From: Chamaea fasciata
Lineage: Eukaryota; Chordata; Aves; Passeriformes; Sylviidae
Assembly (NCBI GenBank): GCA_029207755.1
Contig: JARCOQ010000008.1
Location: 29,935,021-29,999,020 of the forward strand
Length of the DNA stretch: 64,000 nucleotides
Direction of reading: 5' to 3'
Positions 49,101 through 60,000 of the stretch are shown here, one piece after another. The notes under the pieces are model-generated. The model did no database searches and was not told the DNA's origin. It saw nothing but the letters and a program-made list of their open reading frames with translations. Numbering within the stretch: the first letter of the stretch is position 1; the number at the start of each line of letters is the position of its first letter. The translations under genes and the position numbers were made by a program.

Positions 49101-52100
49101 TTGCAAGACATCTGCAAGAACAGTCTGCTGTGGGAAGAGATTCACAGACTCTAAGGTTTAAAGAGGCAGTCACCTTGTGTAAACTACTGAATAATTGCAC
49201 CTTAGTACCCGATATAAATCAGGGCACAATGACAGCATGCCACACCAGTGAAAGTATCTGCAACACCCATTTACTGGACTTACCACAGTGCTCAGGCCAC
49301 ATATTTTAAGGTTAATGAGGCTCACAATACACAGCACTCTTCTATTCCAGATTGTCTAAGTTCAATTTCTAGCTATTCATGCTCCCTGTATCTTTAGTTG
49401 CTAAATCAAAAAGCCCTCCATTAGAAACTTATTTTTGCCAAGAAATGTATCACAGCACACTAATTACAGTTAAACATTAAAATACTTATTAACATCAATA
49501 CTACCACTAAATAACACAGGTTGGCAATGTATTATCTTTAGAGAGGCAAGACCCACACCGGAAATATCCACAAGTTAAAATCAACCAGTAGTCAGTCTGT
49601 TCTGTCAGTCAAGATGGAAAGGTAATTATTTCTGGATTTTTCTCCCAAAATACACTACACCTGAACATATAGTGAAAAAAGCAGGTGTCTGAATTGCTCT
49701 CTGTTCAGTCACATCCATCCGTAGACAATTTGCCTAAATGATTCAGCCTACCAGAAAATGGTATTAGCATTCTGAAATACAATCATGACCATCTTCTCAT
49801 TAATCATAAGAGATATAAGCACAGCTTAGTCAGTTCTTCTGTAGCTTGACATGGGAAGAAAAGTGTACAATAGGATCATAGCATGTGCTATTATATCCCT
49901 TACAGATATTCCCTTGTCACTTGTAGTGCTACAACTTGCAAGGATGAGAACATGGTTTTACCTTCAGCATCAGGATACTACTGCAGAGTACAAAAACCAC
50001 AGAATATACACCATGTACTTTTACAATTAGCCAGGGCAAGTTACTTATTCTCACACAGCTGAGCAATAATAGCTTAGGACATGCTACTGACAATGCATCC
50101 AACTAAGAACAGCAGGTTTCTCCACGACCTTACAAATAACATCACAGCTCTCTCAAAAAACTGTAAGGGAATTTAAAGCATACAAACCTCTCTAACATCT
50201 ACAAGGTGATCTGGCTGCATAATGGGAACTCTTTTTCCCGTTGGCAATCTGTGATGTCCAACATTGAAGAAGGAAACTGCATTTTGACTGGGTCTTCTCT
50301 GCACACCAGGAGAATTGGCACTTCCTTGGGATGCAAGAGAGAAGCTGCGAGATTTCAGAGGAGGGTTGTTCTAGTAAATAAATAAGCATATTGAGAAACA
50401 TTTACAATTAATCCTAATAACCAGCAAATGTTCTAATGTGAAAAATACAGCAGAACAGTTTAATTTAACTTTTTTAAAGAGCAAGGAAAGATGGCAAAGC
50501 CCTAATAATGCTTTAGTAGCAATTGCTAAATATTTTCCACTGTCTGCTTCTAGCTGCCCTCTTTCATAGTCTAATTAAGCACAATCTGTGAAATAAGATT
50601 GATCAGTAAGTATCACTTCTGTGACTTGAAGATCAGTCCTTGATCTGCAACAGCACCAGAAATTGACTCCTAACAGATCCTGCAGGGATAGAGCTGACAT
50701 TTAAAAGAATGGAATTTCATTTAGAGCTATTAATTCAACTTATTTCTTACAACAAAACCATCTACAAGATGCTGATTGTAACTTAAACAAAATTTTATTC
50801 AGGTATCAGAACAGGTGTTATGGCAATCAGGAGATTCTATGAAATATACTATGTGCACACCCACCAAATGGTTAGCAAATGGAAACAACAGTACTCAGAT
50901 ACAATGTTGAGGACTTTTTTCTCAAACATGGAATTCATCCTAAACTTATGTGTGGGCTGCTGAGTGGTTTTTAGAAAAAAAAGGGGTTAAAGAAAAAAAA
51001 AAAAAAAGAAAAAAAAAGTAATGTTCCCAAAATGGAAGGGCTTCAATAACACTGAAGTTGTATTTGCAACTACTTCTACCACCTGATTTTTGCCCATGAG
51101 AGCATCAGTCATACCTTTCCAATAGCTTCTGTGTGATGCTGTGTGCATATCTGGAGCCTGCTAACCCAATGCTGCCGCTCTTTAGCATCAGTAGCTAATA
51201 AAAGCAAACCAAAAGGATTCTGTTAAATGAAGACATTTCAAAGTATGGGCAAAATCAACTGCTTAATTCTTAAAAACCACAAGGCTAACAGTGCAAAGTA
51301 ATTTATTTTTAATCTAAAACTCATTTGCCTGTAATAGCTATAACGTTAAGTCAAGTATATACTTTCTTCTTTCTTTATGCTATTCTTAGTGTTAGAAAAT
51401 TAGTTTTAAAACACCAAAAACCATAACTGCCCTGACAAATATTGTAAACTAACAACATGAAACATATTCCAGGAACAGGAGTAAGGCACTCCAAATTAGA
51501 AAATTACAGCAAGTCTTCAAGGGAAGAAATACTCGAAGTTATTAGCCTAGGTTTCTGCAGCTTCAAAACAGCCAATAAAATCAGAGAATGGGCTTTTATA
51601 ACCACCATAAGATGGCTAACAAACCAAATGTTAGGAACAATTAAATTCTCTGTGACCATCACCACAGTACTCCTACCTACAATGACTTAGAAAACTTTGA
51701 ATCAGCACAATTTAAGCACACCATACATGAAGATTAAACCCCATTCTACATATATAAACTCTTCTGAAGGTCAAACCCAAACATTATGGAACTATCCATA
51801 AATACAGACCATTTCTAGCTGAACAGTGGGATGCAAGTTTAGCACATAATTTTCATGGCAGCACTTTACCGACCAGGTTCACTCGCTTTGGCCCTGCAGC
51901 CAAGCCCAGCCAAGCAGACCCAGGTGAGAGCCAGGACTGTCCTCTAGTGGAAGGATCCCCTGCCCAAGAATCCAGGTCCTACCTCTTAGTTTATACTGCT
52001 CCCCACTGGCAGCATTGACTGTGAAGGTGTGAGAGTCTTCATCACTGGGTGAAATGACAGCTCCAGCCAGCTGCAGGGTGCCTCTGGGCTTCAGATGCCT

Positions 52101-53279
52101 AGACTGCTCATTCACAAAGTACTCCAGCAGGCCAGCATCATTGTTTAACACAAAATACCTGCAAGGATAACAGAGCAAATACACCAAATAAAAACCAGCT
52201 CCTTTTTTTTTTTTTTTTTTTTTTTTTTTTGGTGCAGGTGGTAGTACTGGGGGAAGTCAATACTCTCCTTACAAGTTGGCACAGATGGGATTGGGACTAT
52301 AAGACTTGTGTCAGAAAAACCCCTAAACATGTGAATTATGTCCCCAAGGTGGCACAAAAATTAATTTCTTGTCATTTTTTTTTTCTCAGAGCGCAGGAAT
52401 AGAACAACATGCCCATAGAAGAACATTATTGCAAGATTTGGTGACTCAAAAATTATATCCTGAATCATTAAGGCTCAATACATTCATAAACTACAGACAT
52501 TAAACATCCCGAGACAGATAGGAATTGAGATGCAAAACCATGAAACTGAAGCAATTCCAGATTTTTTTTTAATGGAACTGGACATTATGCTTCAACTTTC
52601 ACTTGAGTTTAATACTGAGTATATTGACATGAGTCATTCCATGCCAGAGGCAGCAGAGGTGGCACAGTGTGGTTCATTAAGGACTTGTCTCTCCAATACT
52701 AATTTCACTGCACTGTGCTGCTCTAGGAACAGCATTAAACAAGAAACCTGACCAGAGAATTTCACCTGACACAGAAAATCAAGTTATTCCAGGGGAGACT
52801 ACATCCTGGGGAAAGGGAAAAGCCTGCTTGAGTTTGAATTTACAGTAATGAAGTCTTAATTTTTTTAAGCATTATCTGGCACAAAGGCGAAGACTCGGCA
52901 AAAAACACACACAAAAAAAATTTAATGGAAAAGGAGAAAACCTAATGCTTTTTACACACACAAACATAGTTATAAGCCACTAAATGAGTTAACTGCTTTA
53001 TATTGCCTATGCCTTTTTATATTCAGGCCTTAATACAAATATTATTCATCTACACATTATTAGCTTAATGTATATTGAGAAAAGCATTAGATTCTTGCAT
53101 GAAGTTTGCCTACTAGAAAAAGGGAAATCTAAGTACTAAAAAAATTTGAAAGATGTTCATTTGCATGCTGCAGAGACCAACATTGCTAAAAAGCACCATG
53201 AAAGACTTACCGATATTGCCAACCAGTGACAAGATTGGTGTATTTCATTAAGTAGCCACAAATATTTTCCATGTGATCA
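31059..53279 (-). CDS. OSBPL11: OSBPL11, oxysterol-binding protein-related protein 11 (exons 2-13, join; exon 1 outside)
   Basis: Twelve - strand exons give 698 residues of a protein of about 747 in human; only the low-complexity N-terminus is missing. Numbered from the first full codon: PH domain about 5-105, Ser-rich linker 106-170, coiled region [13 protein letters not shown] about 170-235, acidic linker about 238-315, ORD lipid-transfer domain about 333-690 with the EQVSHHPP signature at 454-461 and the KPYNPIIGE motif at 393-402. The wording matches ORP11 (FFVLNN-type PH core, [38 protein letters not shown]), not ORP10 or ORP9. In mammals ORP11 works with ORP9 at ER-Golgi/late-endosome contacts, exchanging phosphatidylserine and PI4P. 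ORP11 has no FFAT motif of its own. Every splice phase is consistent and no disabling change is seen. It points tail to tail at the receptor gene. Confidence 0.96.
31137..32443 (-). other. OSBPL11 intron 12
   Basis: GT-AG intron of 1307 nt, AT-rich, with a short ACT repeat at about 31963-31977. Nothing else is recognised. Confidence 0.9.
32444..32597 (-). CDS. OSBPL11: OSBPL11 exon 12 (ORD C-terminal helix)
   Basis: The acceptor is ttattttgtag and the donor gtaagt. It encodes [20 protein letters not shown] and then an Arg/Glu-rich helix, [13 protein letters not shown], and TPWCTKYF. These match the ORP11 C-terminal coiled helix. Confidence 0.94.
32598..33212 (-). other. OSBPL11 intron 11
   Basis: GT-AG intron of 615 nt. 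Nothing further is recognised. Confidence 0.9.
33213..33395 (-). CDS. OSBPL11: OSBPL11 exon 11 (ORD)
   Basis: The acceptor is tttctttcctag and the donor gtagag. It encodes [20 protein letters not shown], then [19 protein letters not shown] and [12 protein letters not shown]. All are collinear with human ORP11. Confidence 0.95.
33396..35978 (-). other. OSBPL11 intron 10
   Basis: GT-AG intron of 2583 nt. Its short open frames have no recognisable product. No repeat family is recognised. Confidence 0.9.
35979..36165 (-). CDS. OSBPL11: OSBPL11 exon 10 (ORD core)
   Basis: The acceptor is tttcttcacacag and the donor gtgaga. It encodes [38 protein letters not shown] and [11 protein letters not shown], nearly identical to human ORP11. 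Length 187 nt, phases 1 and 2. Confidence 0.96.
36166..37563 (-). other. OSBPL11 intron 9
   Basis: GT-AG intron of 1398 nt. A 41-nt A/T-only segment with a repeated, partly palindromic unit lies at 37475-37515, about 50 nt from the donor. Confidence 0.9.
37564..38062 (-). CDS. OSBPL11: OSBPL11 exon 9 (main ORD exon with EQVSHHPP)
   Basis: The largest exon, 499 nt; acceptor ttcttttctcttcag, donor gtaagt. It begins [20 protein letters not shown] and carries [18 protein letters not shown], then a variable Ser/Ala/Gly-rich loop (about residues 414-445), then [18 protein letters not shown] and [15 protein letters not shown]. It is GC-richer than the other exons. The Lys of KPYNP and the His pair of the signature are the PI4P-binding residues of ORPs, and they are intact. 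Confidence 0.96.
38063..39989 (-). other. OSBPL11 intron 8
   Basis: GT-AG intron of 1927 nt. It is purine-rich on the + strand around 39660-39800. No gene is recognised. Confidence 0.9.
39990..40130 (-). CDS. OSBPL11: OSBPL11 exon 8 (acidic linker into ORD)
   Basis: The acceptor is cttattccag and the donor gtaagt. It encodes [20 protein letters not shown] and then [20 protein letters not shown]. Length is 141 nt, phase 0 at both ends, so skipping it would keep the frame. Confidence 0.95.
40131..42111 (-). other. OSBPL11 intron 7
   Basis: GT-AG intron of 1981 nt. It contains a 22-nt tandem duplication at 41570-41612. Confidence 0.9.
41570..41612. repeat. 22-nt tandem duplication
   Basis: Two near-identical copies that share AATGATACAGACTGTA and differ by one or two bases. 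Confidence 0.85.
42112..42257 (-). CDS. OSBPL11: OSBPL11 exon 7 (linker)
   Basis: The acceptor is ctttgcttcag and the donor gtaagg. It encodes [20 protein letters not shown] and then a variable, less conserved stretch ending QLTR. It matches the human [14 protein letters not shown] region. Confidence 0.94.
42808..42920. repeat. A/C-only low-complexity tract
   Basis: There are 113 bases with no T and a single G, built of CAAA/CAAAA units and ending in (CAAA)n. The OSBPL11 transcript therefore carries a G/U-only run here. Confidence 0.95.
45519..45536. repeat. G-run (G12-A-G5)
   Basis: Homopurine stretch in OSBPL11 intron 6. It reads as a C-run in the transcript. Confidence 0.95.
46241..46442 (-). 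CDS. OSBPL11: OSBPL11 exon 6 (helical region)
   Basis: The acceptor is ttttgtttgacag and the donor gtgggt. It encodes [40 protein letters not shown] and [17 protein letters not shown], almost identical to human ORP11. This is the predicted dimerisation/coiled segment between the PH and ORD domains. Confidence 0.96.
46443..50187 (-). other. OSBPL11 intron 5
   Basis: GT-AG intron of 3745 nt. It contains an ACT repeat at 46605-46624 and T-runs at 46582-46591 and 47597-47610. No gene is recognised. Confidence 0.9.
46605..46624. repeat. (ACT)n trinucleotide repeat
   Basis: Between six and seven ACT units in OSBPL11 intron 5. Confidence 0.93.
50188..50370 (-). CDS. OSBPL11: OSBPL11 exon 5 (Ser-rich linker)
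   Basis: The acceptor is tatttactag and the donor gtttgt, a weak variant. It encodes [37 protein letters not shown] and [11 protein letters not shown] run before PDHL differs from human. Length 183 nt, phase 0 at both ends. Confidence 0.93.
50371..51114 (-). other. OSBPL11 intron 4
   Basis: GT-AG intron of 744 nt. It contains an A-rich tract at 50974-51017, about 100 nt from the donor of exon 4 (a T-rich run in the transcript). Confidence 0.9.
50974..51017. repeat. A-rich tract
   Basis: A runs interrupted by G, ending A15-G-A9. Confidence 0.9.
51115..51194 (-). CDS. OSBPL11: OSBPL11 exon 4 (end of PH domain)
   Basis: The acceptor is gcttttattag and the donor gtatga. It encodes [20 protein letters not shown], then TEAIGK. 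The invariant PH-domain Trp lies in its C-terminal helix. Length 80 nt. Confidence 0.94.
51195..51982 (-). other. OSBPL11 intron 3
   Basis: GT-AG intron of 788 nt. Nothing further is recognised. Confidence 0.9.
51983..52158 (-). CDS. OSBPL11: OSBPL11 exon 3 (PH domain core)
   Basis: The acceptor is tgttatccttgcag and the donor gtagga. It encodes [40 protein letters not shown] and ASGEQYKLR. It is one of the most conserved parts of ORP11 and separates it from ORP10. A 28-base poly-A (sense) lies about 45 nt upstream of the acceptor. Confidence 0.96.
52159..53210 (-). other. OSBPL11 intron 2
   Basis: GT-AG intron of 1052 nt. It contains the T28 tract at 52203-52230 (A28 in the transcript). 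Confidence 0.9.
52203..52230. repeat. Poly-T tract, 28 nt
   Basis: Uninterrupted T28 in OSBPL11 intron 2. It is A28 on the transcribed RNA, close to the exon 3 acceptor. Confidence 0.97.
53211..53279 (-). CDS. OSBPL11: OSBPL11 exon 2 (start of PH domain)
   Basis: The acceptor is ctcttttgatag and the donor gtaagt. It encodes [20 protein letters not shown] and then QYR, matching human [20 protein letters not shown] with VY changed to IC. It is the first OSBPL11 exon in this window. Confidence 0.94.
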
Positions 53280-54758
53280 CTATCAAAAGAGAGAAAAACG
53301 CAATCAGACAATAGCAAACACATTTTAGACCCTCCCAGCTTCTGACCATCTTTCCTCCCAGGAGATGAATTTTATGTTCATTTTTAGAATGTCACTATCA
53401 ATTTAATAAAGCTACACTTTAAAGATTTTCCAGCATTTTCCAGCCTTGTTCCTAAAATAGTCTCTTATGACAATTGAACCAGACTTGCCGAATTCCAAAA
53501 AATTTCAAACCATAATTAGCTGTGCCAATTCAACAGGCACTTCTAGACACCTTTTTACAAGTTTCAAGTAATTAAAAACTTTGTATCCATTCTGCTTCTG
53601 GTTCCTGCTCAAAGTACAAACTTTGTACTTTTGGAGTCCTGAACAAAATTAACTTTCACTAGCTTATTAACAGACCCCTGGATTGCAGAGAGATTAAACA
53701 GTGTGTAGCTATTCCTACACCAGTGTGATGTTATTAATCCCTGGTGTACAGCACCCTTTCCCCTACACAGTCATGCTCCTGAACAGATGTTCTACAGAAC
53801 AAAACATGCATCCAAGTGCAGGTCACATCAATATTCTGAAACCTAAACCAGAAGGCAAAACACCCCCTCCTCTGGCCTGACAGGAAAATCCAGTAGTTTC
53901 TCCTTCGAAGATTTGACTTGAACACCTACCAAAAACGAGAATCCATCAAAGGCACCTGGCATGAAGACTTATTATCACTATAGGCAAAATACATTACCAT
54001 TTCTGAAGATCAATTGCCCTAAATAAGGTTTACAAGTACCATGGCTACAAATTACTCACTTTAAGACCACAGTTTAAAGACTCACTCTATGCTGTACGTT
54101 CCCACAAATCTAGAAATGCCACCCCAATGCCCTCACTTCACAGAAGGGCATAATCCTACACTGAAGAACACACTCTTGATAGACAATTCGGGTCCAGCAT
54201 GAGAAAAAGTTCCTATTATTACAAAGAAGAACTGAAGCAATGGCCCAAATATCAGACAGTATTTGCTTCTTCAAAAGAAATTTGTCTCTAATCTTATTTA
54301 AATTTTAAATTAAAATTTCTGTAGGTTATAGTATGTTGAAGACTAAATGAAACTATTCAGAGTCCAACCCATCTTGGTTGCTAAATGGACAAAGCAGCCC
54401 CATGTCAGCAGAAGGGAAAAAGTGGGTAAAACAGAACTATGAGAGCCAAGGGATCATCTCCATTAGTGGGTTTTGGTTGCAAACATAGTTGGGCTAAGTA
54501 CTGGGGTAAATTCTAAATAACAGCTGAAGTTGCTGTCTACACCTCATTTATAGACAGTATTACCAGATTAATTAGAAATCTGACAATTTGATAAATACAA
54601 CACGTTACACTGTTCCATCTTAAAGGAAGCCATTTAGGGTGACACTAATGAAAACAACCACAGAGTAGATCACTGCCATTCAGTGATACAACACAAGCCA
54701 AGAGATACAAGAATGTTTGTTTTTTGAAGAAAAAACCAAGTTGCTGATTTTAAAAAAT

Positions 54759-54808
54759 GTTACTTTTAAAAGCAAAAATATGTGTTACTTTTAAAAGCAA
54801 AAATATGT
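54759..54808. repeat. 25-nt perfect tandem duplication
   Basis: The unit beginning GTTACTTTTAAAAGCAAAAA is present twice, end to end, in OSBPL11 intron 1. Confidence 0.93.
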
Positions 54809-57053
54809 GTCCTAGCTATTACAGAAGAAATCAGTATTGCAGTAATATCCTGTAATGGAGACCAGCCAGCAGGACTGTCTAGGAATTTAATTTCTAATAG
54901 CTCATTAAGTGGTACTACAGACAAAAATAAACCCAAGGAGAGCAGAGGGTGTCGTATATTTAAAATGTACAGAGAAGCTAAAGGAGACATAATCAAACCC
55001 ATCCTCTGCAGCCGCCTCTCATTTGTTATTATTGGCATACAAGGGAAGTGCAGTTTAGACTTGCTCACTGTCCTAATTTAGCTGAAAATTATGAGATTGC
55101 ATAGTCATAAAAATGCATGAGCTTGGGTTTTAATCATCTGAAAATTGTCCCTAGTCACAGCTAATTGTTTTTCAGCTCTAGTGAATGCAAGCTACACCCT
55201 TGCTTTTCAGTAAGACACTGTACATAGCCCTGCACATTCAGGCTACAGCCACTGCACCCCCAGCAACTGATGTGCCAAAATCACAGGTACCTTTAACAGA
55301 ACCCAAGAAAAATCAGAAAGGTAAGTTCAGACTGCAGTGAATGCAGCAGGACTATGTGTATGACCTATGGAAGTCCATTTATCTGACAAGAGTAAATTAA
55401 ATAGCTTTGATTAAAATCATTTGACCTCTGGGGTTTTTTTGGGTGTGACAGATATAATAACTGATTTTGTCACACAGCAAAAAGCACTGTAGAAGGGGGT
55501 GCAGCTCTTCTGGTGATGCAGTTCCACATCCAAAGACCATCACATTTTGCCATCATCTGCATGTGCCTTTCCACTTGGATTTCCACTTTGTCTAGACCAA
55601 AACATCTCCAAATGCCTCCTCTTCAATAATTTATATCTCTAACCTCATCAGTCCCAGAGGGTTCAGCTAAAAGACTTTGAAAACAGTGCCCCATGGAAGT
55701 CTGAGAAAGTGACTGAGAGCTAACATTTCAACATTTGAACTAAGGTTTATTTTTAAATAAGTGAAAATTATATACACTAAAGAAATCTAACCCCACTCTG
55801 CAAATTGCAATTCACAAAAAAAGTAAATTCTATAACTGTACATAAACCCATGACAGAACTACAGTTAACCTCCTAATCTTCTTCTGCATGTATGAATACA
55901 GAAAATGATTCTCAGTATTATTTATGAGCAAGGCCAGGGATTGTAACTAAAGCACTTCTTCAAGAATTTTAAGATCAGTGCCTCCACAGCAAGAGTTAAA
56001 CCAAGATATTTGTTGCTGCTAAAGCAGTGATGTAAGGCAGTTAACATTAAAAAAAAAATACAGAAACACACCCAACCTGAAGAAAACCCAGTAACACTTC
56101 ATTAGTATGGAACTGACAGCCAAGCTCTACAGAGCACTACAGAAAGTTTGTAAAATGGTAGACTTTGAGAACAAGAGGTTGAGGTTCAAGCACTGGCTCT
56201 GCTCACAGATAACCACAGTTCATAAAACATGAGTAAGCCCTTACTGTTGTTTCATTGGAAAAAGTGCAGGCAAAACCTGTCTCAAAGCCACCAGTGTACT
56301 TCAAAAGCCTCCAAAATTTCCAACATAGGGGCTTTTGACTTCTAGAAAACAGATTTCAAAAGTGAACTTGACACAAAACACTGAGCAACTTAACACTGAC
56401 AGTGAGGCCTGGCTCCCTTGGGTTCTTTCCTGATTTTCAAAATCCCTTTGCATTCACACTGCTGCCTACGTGCACGTACATGTACCTATGGGTACGTGTG
56501 TCTTTCCACAGCCAAGATGCTGTCGTTGCTATTTAAAATGCTCACCATGGTCTCAGATTGTCAGAGGAATAGCAACAGCTCAGCAACAATGAGTCAACAA
56601 TCCCTAAAGGCCCTATTTCTGTCGAAATTCACATGTCCTGTCAAAGAAAGGAAATGTTGCAACAGACAGATCACGGTCTTAAGGATATGAAAAAAATTGA
56701 TTTTAGCTTTTGCTGGACTACTTAAAGTGAGGGTATTATACAAATCACAATCCAGAAAAAAAATCATGCAGAACACACGATACAACATCTGAACTCTAGC
56801 CCAGCAACATCTACCACCTCCCAAAACCTGGGGTTTTCTTCCCAAAGGCTGAACACCATCGAACTTGACTGCGCATTTATCACAATGTTTAAGTTTATAA
56901 ATACTGTGAGATGGACTGAAACCGTCCATATAAGCAAATGACAGACGTCTGTGAACAATTACACGTCAGTTCATATTCTTCCCACAAAATTATCCCTCCC
57001 TTACATCAAAGATGTTTACCACAAGCCAGATTTCTACATATCTATGTGCTACT

Positions 57054-57079
57054 AAAAAAAAAAAAAAAAGAAAAAAAAA
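57054..57079. repeat. A-rich tract
   Basis: A16-G-A9 with no recognised element attached. Confidence 0.9.
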
Positions 57080-60000
57080 GGAATAAAAGATTTACAAAGA
57101 ACCACTGTTAGCTTATTTATCCTTCTCTAGTTTTACTTGTCCTTTCCTAAGTTGCAGCAGCTGTGAGTGCCTTGCACGGTGGTCTCCTGTCTGGGGAAGA
57201 AAGAAGACAGTGACAATCAGGCCGAATTCCCCTGTATCCTGTTTACGTGCAGCACCCCAGCTCTGGATGCAGATTCTGAGGAACAGTAGTCCCAGAATGA
57301 CGTCTTTCAGGAGCTTCTGCCAAGACACCCAGGCTCACACCTGACAAGTGCTGGGCCAAGATTTTCTCTGAGAAGCAGCAGCAACACAAAAGCTTTGCCA
57401 ACCTGTTTTCATACCCCTCACGTGTAGGTTTCTGTGAAAGCCCCACAGAAAAAAAAAACAACTAGCAGTGGCACAAAAATTACATTCATCAGGAAAGCAG
57501 TTACAGAACAGCTCCAAGACTGCCCTTCAGATGATTTTAATTTTGCTGGGACCCAGACAGCACCACGTGGGATGCTTTGAGCAGCCAAGTCTCTGAAGAC
57601 CCAACAGCTGTCTGAAGAGCAAACACAGCGGCCAAAGGCTTCCCCACTGACTTGCGTAAGGCCTGACTTCAGGCAGCAGCTGAGTATGCGTAGATTTGCT
57701 GCCAGGAGGAAGGATGACCAGGAGTCTGGAGCCCATGAAGGTGTCAGGGAAGGCTACCGAAGGGGGATCCAGCCTCCAGAGCTGCCACGACCACTGTTGT
57801 GACAGTGCCTTTGGACCCTGCCCAAAAGAAGATGCACCTTTCTACTGAGCTCACAGCAAGATGCAAACCCCCGGCAAAATGAGGATTGTGAGGATTGTAA
57901 CAGTGCAAACCAATGAGTGATTTCAACTATACAGTTTGGAAAAAGCTGTGACTATCTTCACTGAACTTGTTCATCTCTGTTTGCCCACACGTTCACTGTT
58001 GGCAGTGGCTTGCTTTTTCCTCACTGGGCACTGCAAAGTGCTTATCTACAGTGCACTGATTCCCCTCTTCCTTACACGGAGGGGTAGGCAGTGGAGAAGA
58101 GAAAGAGGAAAATAAATCCAAACAGCTATGTCAGCATTGGACACTCCGGGCATATCTTCTGCAACTGCAAGAAACCACAGCCAAGTTAAGCACACTCCAA
58201 TTCCACAGCCCTGTGGTGCAGGAGTAGGTTCCCCAGTAAAGCCAACAAGGTGAGGCAGAAGCATCAATCAATTACCTCGGCTTTCCCAAACAGCTTTTGG
58301 AAGAAGGGAAAAGAACTATCCTTGCTGTGCATCCCACCAGCAGTGCTCTATAGTCAGCTGTGAAGTGGCAGCAAAGCTCCTGCTCTTCAGCTCATGTGTT
58401 TGATTATTCAATTATAAATCTAAAAACCAAAAACAAGTGCAAGGAAAAGAGGTCCAACACCATGACAAGAACAGGATCAACAGCAGATCCTGAGGACACT
58501 TCAGAACAACACTTGGCTCCAAGTATGCCAGCAACGCACACCCCCTCATTACATCCAAATCTTCTCTTCACATGCACTCCTGTAAATCCTTAGGAGTACA
58601 GACAAGCATTGGAAGAGCAGCATGGTGTTGCCACAAAAAAAACCCTGTGGCAGAGCCAAAATGAGCCATCAGCTGTCCATGATTCCAGCCTCCCTCCCCC
58701 TGGGGTTGAGGGGCTCTCCCACAGCCTACCCTCCCCAACCCCTGCTCTCAACACAACAGTAGTTGTGTTCAAATTCTGCCAATACTAGTTCTCAAAGGGA
58801 ATGATAACTCAAGCTACCGGGTTGTTTTTTTTTAAAAACCATCTTAACTAAATTTGTATTCCATTCTCCTCTTTAGAGCATTAACAGCACAGGTCAATTA
58901 CACACAAATGAAACTACTGTAACTCTTTTGTAGTGTAGCAAGTAGAAGAAGAGAGACAATATTTTATTAATAAGTAGCAAAACACTGTTCTCACATAATG
59001 ACTATAAAATTGATTATTTAACTCCTTTATAATTTACAGAGCTCTCTAGCTCTCACAATACATCTGCCTAGAAGAAATTGCAGTGACATGCAGCTCAGCA
59101 ATTTGTCTCATACACAGGTGAACACCTCAAAGTCAGCAAGAACTCCACTCACGGACAATTTATTTGTGGATTTGCGTCAGCGGAACAGGACTGAAGCTGC
59201 ACCCAAGAGTCAGTAGCCAACCCAGCAGATTTTGCTGCAATGATATCAGTGGAAAACAAACCGTAGATTTAGCTAACATCATTATAGAGCTGGAGCATAC
59301 AGAAAACAAGCACCCCAAAAGGTCTGAACTCTCCCCTTTAATGCCTCGGAAGAGGTTGCCTGCAGCTTTGCTACCCATTTATGTTACCAGTTTACATCAG
59401 CACACCATAATGGACAGTTTCACACATTACTGCTAACAAAACCCAAAACTCTCTCAAAATCTAGTTTCAGAAAGCTCAAGCAGTTAACTTAAAGCTGCTC
59501 TGCCCAATGAACAGTACTGATATAAAATATACAAGGCAAGCACTGATGGAGGATGATCTTTGCAGTTTTGGACAATCTGCTGCCTGGGAAAGCAGTGGGT
59601 CCTGGTAAGGACTATCCACAGAGACTGGTGGAGCAAACCTCTGTATTGTTCAGTTATACTTTGGCACAGCCCAACACGGTTCAGCTTACTGCACATTCCA
59701 TCCCAAGGCATTCTGCTCTCCTTCTAATCTAGTAGCTCTTATCCCACCAGAAATATGCAGATATGCCCTTGCAGTTTTGAGATTTAAGTATTTATGATTA
59801 TGCATTTTTAAAAGATTATATTAACAATTACACATTGCCATTCTGGACTCAGCAGCAATAAAACACCGAAATGGAAACACACTGATCAGCTACCTCAGAT
59901 GAGCCTCTTGCTTTGTAATTATTTTTGAAACATTATTTGCAACACTTCAGGTTAAATATTGAGGATAATAACTATTACCACCTTTCAAGTAATTAAAAAC

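Noticed and set aside
31059..53279. Calling the lipid-transfer gene OSBPL10 or OSBPL9
   Set aside because: The PH core, the [13 protein letters not shown] helix and the [13 protein letters not shown] segment match ORP11 far better than what I know of ORP10 or ORP9.
55590..55597. Palindromic Smad-binding element GTCTAGAC in OSBPL11 intron 1
   Set aside because: About one copy of any 8-mer is expected by chance in 64 kb, and nothing else marks the site as regulatory.
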